Below, piece after piece: positions 5,301 through 6,639 of a DNA stretch of 6,639 nt. Position 1 is the stretch's first letter. Each line of letters begins with the position of its first letter. Source of the stretch: Prosthecobacter sp. (lineage in GTDB: Bacteria > Verrucomicrobiota > Verrucomicrobiia > Verrucomicrobiales > Verrucomicrobiaceae); contig JAIWOJ010000128.1 of assembly GCA_020216965.1 (NCBI GenBank), positions 1 through 6,639 on the forward strand, given 5' to 3'. The notes below the pieces were generated by a model that saw nothing but the letters and a program-made list of their open reading frames with translations, had not been told where the DNA came from and made no database searches. A program made the position numbers and the translations under genes.

Positions 5301-6639
5301 TGCGCCTCTTCCGTGCCTACTCCGGCGCGCCCGTCAGCATCCTTAGGGACATGCAGACCGGCTTCTCCGATACAGACGCCCCTATGGCAAAATATCCCGC
5401 CACTGAGCTCGCCAAGTTTGATACCGCCAATGCCAATCCCCCCTCCATGCCCGCCAACTGGCAGCCCGGCCCCTTCCGCCTGCGCATCGATAGCCTACGC
5501 AGCAATTTAGGCCAGTCCCCCCTGGATGCTCCCAGTGTGTTCAACTGGTTCTACCCAGATTTTACCATCCCTGGGCGCCTCTCCCAGATGGGCCTTTTTG
5601 CCCCAGAAATGCAGACCGTGAATGAGGGGGCTGAGGTGGCCAAGATCAACTTCCTCTACTCCTACATGTGGATGACCCTGGCCCACATGTCCACACAACC
5701 GGGCACGGGGACCAGTGTGGCGGACTTTATTTTCCGCAACGGCTGGGCCACGCCAGCACTACGTTTTTCCACGAATGGCGGTGTCAGCGCCCTCAACTGG
5801 CCAGCCTCCATCACCCTGAATGAAAGCAACTGGCAGACGGGGGTGACCCTGACTCTGATGGGCGTCAATGACCGCCACTTCAGCCAAGTGGCTGGCAGCC
5901 AAATCCGCTACCTACTCAGTGGCACCGCCCCCGGTTTCTCCGGCGTGGCCACGTTGCCGACCGATCTGACCCTGGTGGACAATGAAGTAAAAAATGAGCG
6001 CCTCGTCATCAACCAAAGCAGCGGCAGCACCAGGGTGGCCGAGGGAGGTGTCACAGACACCGTTTCACTGCGCCTCAGTGCGCCCCCCGCCAGCGGTGCC
6101 ACCGTGGTGGTGATCCCCGCTGCCTCAAACGGCCAAGTCACCATCTCTCCCGCCAGCCTCAGCTTTGATGCTGGGAATTGGAATACCTACCAAAATCTCA
6201 CCATCACGGCTGTGGATGACGCCATTTTAGAAAACAGCGGCACAGCGGATGACGAGCTGACCTTTACCGTCACGAGTGCCGCTTCAGCCAACTACGATGG
6301 TATTTCCACCCCTGCCATCCCGGTCTCTGTTCTGGACAATGACGGCGGCGCGGGCGTCATCATCGTGGAGACCGATGATAGCACCAACGTCACGGAAAAC
6401 GGGGCCGTGGAGACTTACACGGTGGTCCTCACGGCCAACCCCACCGCGAACGTGACCGTGCGTGTGACCTGCGTTTCCCAAATGCAGGTCAACACCACGG
6501 GTACCACCTACGCCAGCACGCGGGATCTCGTCTTTGTCCCCACCAGCGCCACCCCGACCGGCACGCAGACGCGCTGGAATGTGCCCCAGACCGTCACCGT
6601 GCGTGCGAACAATGATACCACGTCCGAGGGGCCACACAC
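2390..6639 (+). CDS. Secreted multidomain DUF1800 protein with CHRD and Calx-beta-like domains, 3' truncated by window
   Basis: The frame is open for 1416 codons from ATG 2390 to the right edge, so the C-terminus is missing. Residues 1-24 are a signal peptide (hydrophobic core around LCLCGAAYFFSLPV, A-x-A-like cleavage at VSA24), which fixes the start; an in-frame GTG at 2327 would bury it. Order: D-x-D-x-D-G loop (59-70); small beta module (about 84-163); second loop (166-177); Calx-beta-like domain (about 211-333); CHRD (about 340-455); DUF1800 (about 487-1100); then at least three Calx-beta-like repeats (1106-1199, 1205-1318, 1322 onward). DUF1800 proteins are abundant in Planctomycetota and Verrucomicrobiota, usually beside a DUF1501 gene; their biochemical role is unknown. 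The protein is expected in the periplasm or outside the cell, probably calcium-stabilised. I see no catalytic motif to name. Upstream bases lack a Shine-Dalgarno. No frameshift or internal stop is present. Confidence 0.9.
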   Translation, partial: MPTKPFLSLCLCGAAYFFSLPVSARVDDFSAGPGQGSADQLDDVWQAVYNAWGMNPAADDDQDGCTNLQESILGTDPRDPGDCLKVGGIQVAGSMVSLPFSAKKGKEYQVWQSSAPGGPAPGEPGSLWELVPGAVKIAGQDGMDSIQFPKPAAGVKFYRLEAKDADTDEDGVGDWAEHRMGTDPAQPISPGNASGGQANDLETLRSLMSLQVSVGTADAYDKEGTPATIQLRRSYGSMPLTVDLHGMPGATHPTKSSADSSDFVFQDLSGQNTNRVTLPAGQGTTTPHPVAQVAAVADAVVEVPEALKVAALLPGAAPSDALPSATVQVKDANPSDPANRVLYVAFLGREAGITSTASGYATALVDGDNNRASVSVVFNNLSSDQNTAYVRIGPDLEVQVLPLGQVSDANWNIRAAQTEVTDQRMLDALRDGRVYVAITTVEYPEKEIYGYFNLANGTELFHENRPELQAPALGSTQWQTPQGEALERDIWRFMNQATLGGTTALYQEIRAEVDAAIANGGTYLDGLSTWMDKQMNPSLTPQINYRQLVMAADMEEFALRGNKPITYNNDPQQNGGTLGVTFVNGMPMVNYGSPNTNDPGNNHPNNSGGAPNRRREWWTMVTQSRDHLRQRVAQALSEICVISERDAGVLSWHYGAANWWDMLAAGAFGKYRTLLEQVTLNPMMGIYLTSMANRAQYVSGGITISPDENYAREVMQLFSIGLVQRHPDGSLKLSHDGLPIATYDNNDITELARVFTGFSHGARHGVVRAGVQTNYGGVNTTDQRISPTIYANGSANNIWFGRQDGHPYWQAPWITPMVVIGRQGAVTYHDFGPKTLLAGKHGETIYGSTDLTGMSDAQTHAVAAQEVSRAHDCLAGVASAAVYGDGSPQNPGHANTPVNISRWLIQRLVTSNPSAGYIYRVQKAYRDSNGTLGAVVKAILLDYEARSLQLADASISHGKVKEPLIHFAHLLRLFRAYSGAPVSILRDMQTGFSDTDAPMAKYPATELAKFDTANANPPSMPANWQPGPFRLRIDSLRSNLGQSPLDAPSVFNWFYPDFTIPGRLSQMGLFAPEMQTVNEGAEVAKINFLYSYMWMTLAHMSTQPGTGTSVADFIFRNGWATPALRFSTNGGVSALNWPASITLNESNWQTGVTLTLMGVNDRHFSQVAGSQIRYLLSGTAPGFSGVATLPTDLTLVDNEVKNERLVINQSSGSTRVAEGGVTDTVSLRLSAPPASGATVVVIPAASNGQVTISPASLSFDAGNWNTYQNLTITAVDDAILENSGTADDELTFTVTSAASANYDGISTPAIPVSVLDNDGGAGVIIVETDDSTNVTENGAVETYTVVLTANPTANVTVRVTCVSQMQVNTTGTTYASTRDLVFVPTSATPTGTQTRWNVPQTVTVRANNDTTSEGPH
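2564..2941 (+). other. N-terminal cassette: two DxDxDG calcium-type loops around a beta module
   Basis: This is part of the DUF1800 protein. Residues 59-70 (DDDQDGCTNLQE) and 166-177 (DTDEDGVGDWAE) fit the thrombospondin-type-3/EF-hand-like pattern D-x-D-x-D-G-x-x-x-x-x-E, and each is followed by the same G-T-D-P signature (74-77 and 181-184). Between them lie YQVWQSS (108-114), a W at 128 and KFYRLEA (156-162), a pattern seen in many verrucomicrobial exported proteins where a small beta domain precedes such a loop. Calcium binding is inferred from the motif. C65 and C83 are the only nearby cysteines and could form a disulfide after export. Confidence 0.7.
3020..3385 (+). other. Calx-beta-like domain before CHRD
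   Basis: This covers residues about 211-332 of the DUF1800 protein. The pattern is typical of bacterial Calx-beta-like (Na-Ca exchanger/integrin-beta4 type) repeats: an acidic opening (DAYDKEGTPATIQLRRSYG, 218-236), then PLTVDL, a D-F strand, V-T-L-P-A-G and a closing ATVQVKDANP-type strand. The usual acidic E-x-x-E pair late in the repeat appears as VVEVPE. The call is by pattern, without an alignment. Confidence 0.6.
3407..3754 (+). other. CHRD (chordin-type) domain
   Basis: This covers residues about 340-455 of the DUF1800 protein. The order matches a CHRD domain: opening strand VLYVAFLGREAG (341-352), a G-x-A-T-A strand (ASGYATALVDGD), VSVVFNNLSSD, the central A-Y-V-R-I-G-P (388-394), and the closing L-x-x-L-R-D-G-R-V-Y-V-A-I-T-T-x-x-Y-P-x-x-E-I-Y-G-Y-F (to 452), which corresponds to the bacterial L-x-x-G-x-x-Y-V-N-x-H-T-x-x-x-P-x-G-E-I-R-G pattern. 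CHRD domains occur in secreted bacterial proteins and in vertebrate chordin; their bacterial ligand is not settled. The histidines common in the two central motifs are replaced here (R391, and T-T in place of H-T). Confidence 0.65.
3848..5689 (+). other. DUF1800 domain
   Basis: This covers residues about 487-1100. Family-type blocks appear in order: ERDIWRFMNQATLG (487-500), REWW and RDHLRQRVAQALSE (625-638), AFGKYRTLLEQVTLNPMMGIYL (667-688), ENYAREVMQLFSIGL (708-722), DITELARVFTGF (747-758), HDFGPKTLL (829-837), LIQRLVTSNPS (904-914), KAILLDYEAR (937-946) and DAPSVFNWFYPDF (1046-1058). All main blocks are intact, so the domain is probably functional. An Asn/Gly-rich stretch (595-612) just before REWW and a spacer of about 70 residues between TGF and HDFG look like loop expansions. 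The family fold is largely helical; its activity is unknown. Confidence 0.88.
5705..6639 (+). repeat. C-terminal Calx-beta-like protein repeats (three, the last incomplete)
   Basis: These follow DUF1800 directly. Repeat 1 (residues 1106-1199) has NWPASITLNESNWQTGVTLTLMGVND and ends V-D-N. Repeat 2 (1205-1318) has the acidic opening RVAEGGVTDTVSLRLS, SPASLSFDAGNWNTYQNLTI, A-V-D-D and ends L-D-N-D-G. Repeat 3 (from 1322) has NVTENGAVETYTVVLTANP, W-N-V-P-Q-T-V-T-V-R-A-N-N-D and is cut by the window. The shared N-W-x(2-3)-x-x-T-V-x-x-x-D core and the terminal D-N-D identify the family. Repeat 1 lacks the acidic opening. Repeats are divergent at DNA level, so they are old rather than recent tandem copies. 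Confidence 0.7.

Noticed and set aside
6284..6637. 117-codon open frame on the minus strand at the right edge
   Set aside because: It is antisense to the Calx-beta-like repeats and Gly/His/Arg-rich, as expected of a shadow frame.

Overview
The window most likely comes from a Verrucomicrobiota chromosome, possibly near Prosthecobacter/Verrucomicrobium. This is inference. It rests on the GC-rich base composition, on starts without Shine-Dalgarno sequences, and on a very large secreted protein combining DUF1800, Calx-beta-like, CHRD and DxDxDG modules, a style common in Verrucomicrobiota and Planctomycetota. Taxonomy cannot be fixed from the sequence alone.

Layout. Bases 1-204 (+) hold the C-terminal end of a TraB/GumN-like protein. 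It converges, with only 9 bp between stop codons, on a leftward group read from the minus strand: a secreted alpha/beta hydrolase (2165-1320), hisI (1245-826) and recR (819-214). hisI and recR are 6 bp apart and probably cotranscribed. The 74 bp between the hydrolase and hisI can fold into a two-tier hairpin. A 224 bp divergent intergenic region (2166-2389) then separates the hydrolase from a large rightward gene.

From 2390 to the right edge is one uninterrupted frame of 1416 codons with no stop, so the gene is cut by the window end. I read it as: signal peptide; a DxDxDG calcium-type loop; a small beta module; a second DxDxDG loop; a Calx-beta-like domain; a CHRD (chordin-type) domain; a complete DUF1800 domain; and at least three further Calx-beta-like repeats running off the edge. 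This is the most interesting object here: an exported, probably calcium-stabilised, multidomain protein built around a domain of unknown biochemical function.

The genes do not form one pathway. recR (recombinational repair) and hisI (histidine synthesis) are housekeeping genes. The hydrolase and the DUF1800 protein are both predicted to be exported and share a divergent upstream region, so coregulation is possible but unproven. I see no tRNA, rRNA, CRISPR array, insertion sequence, attachment site or convincing intrinsic terminator.
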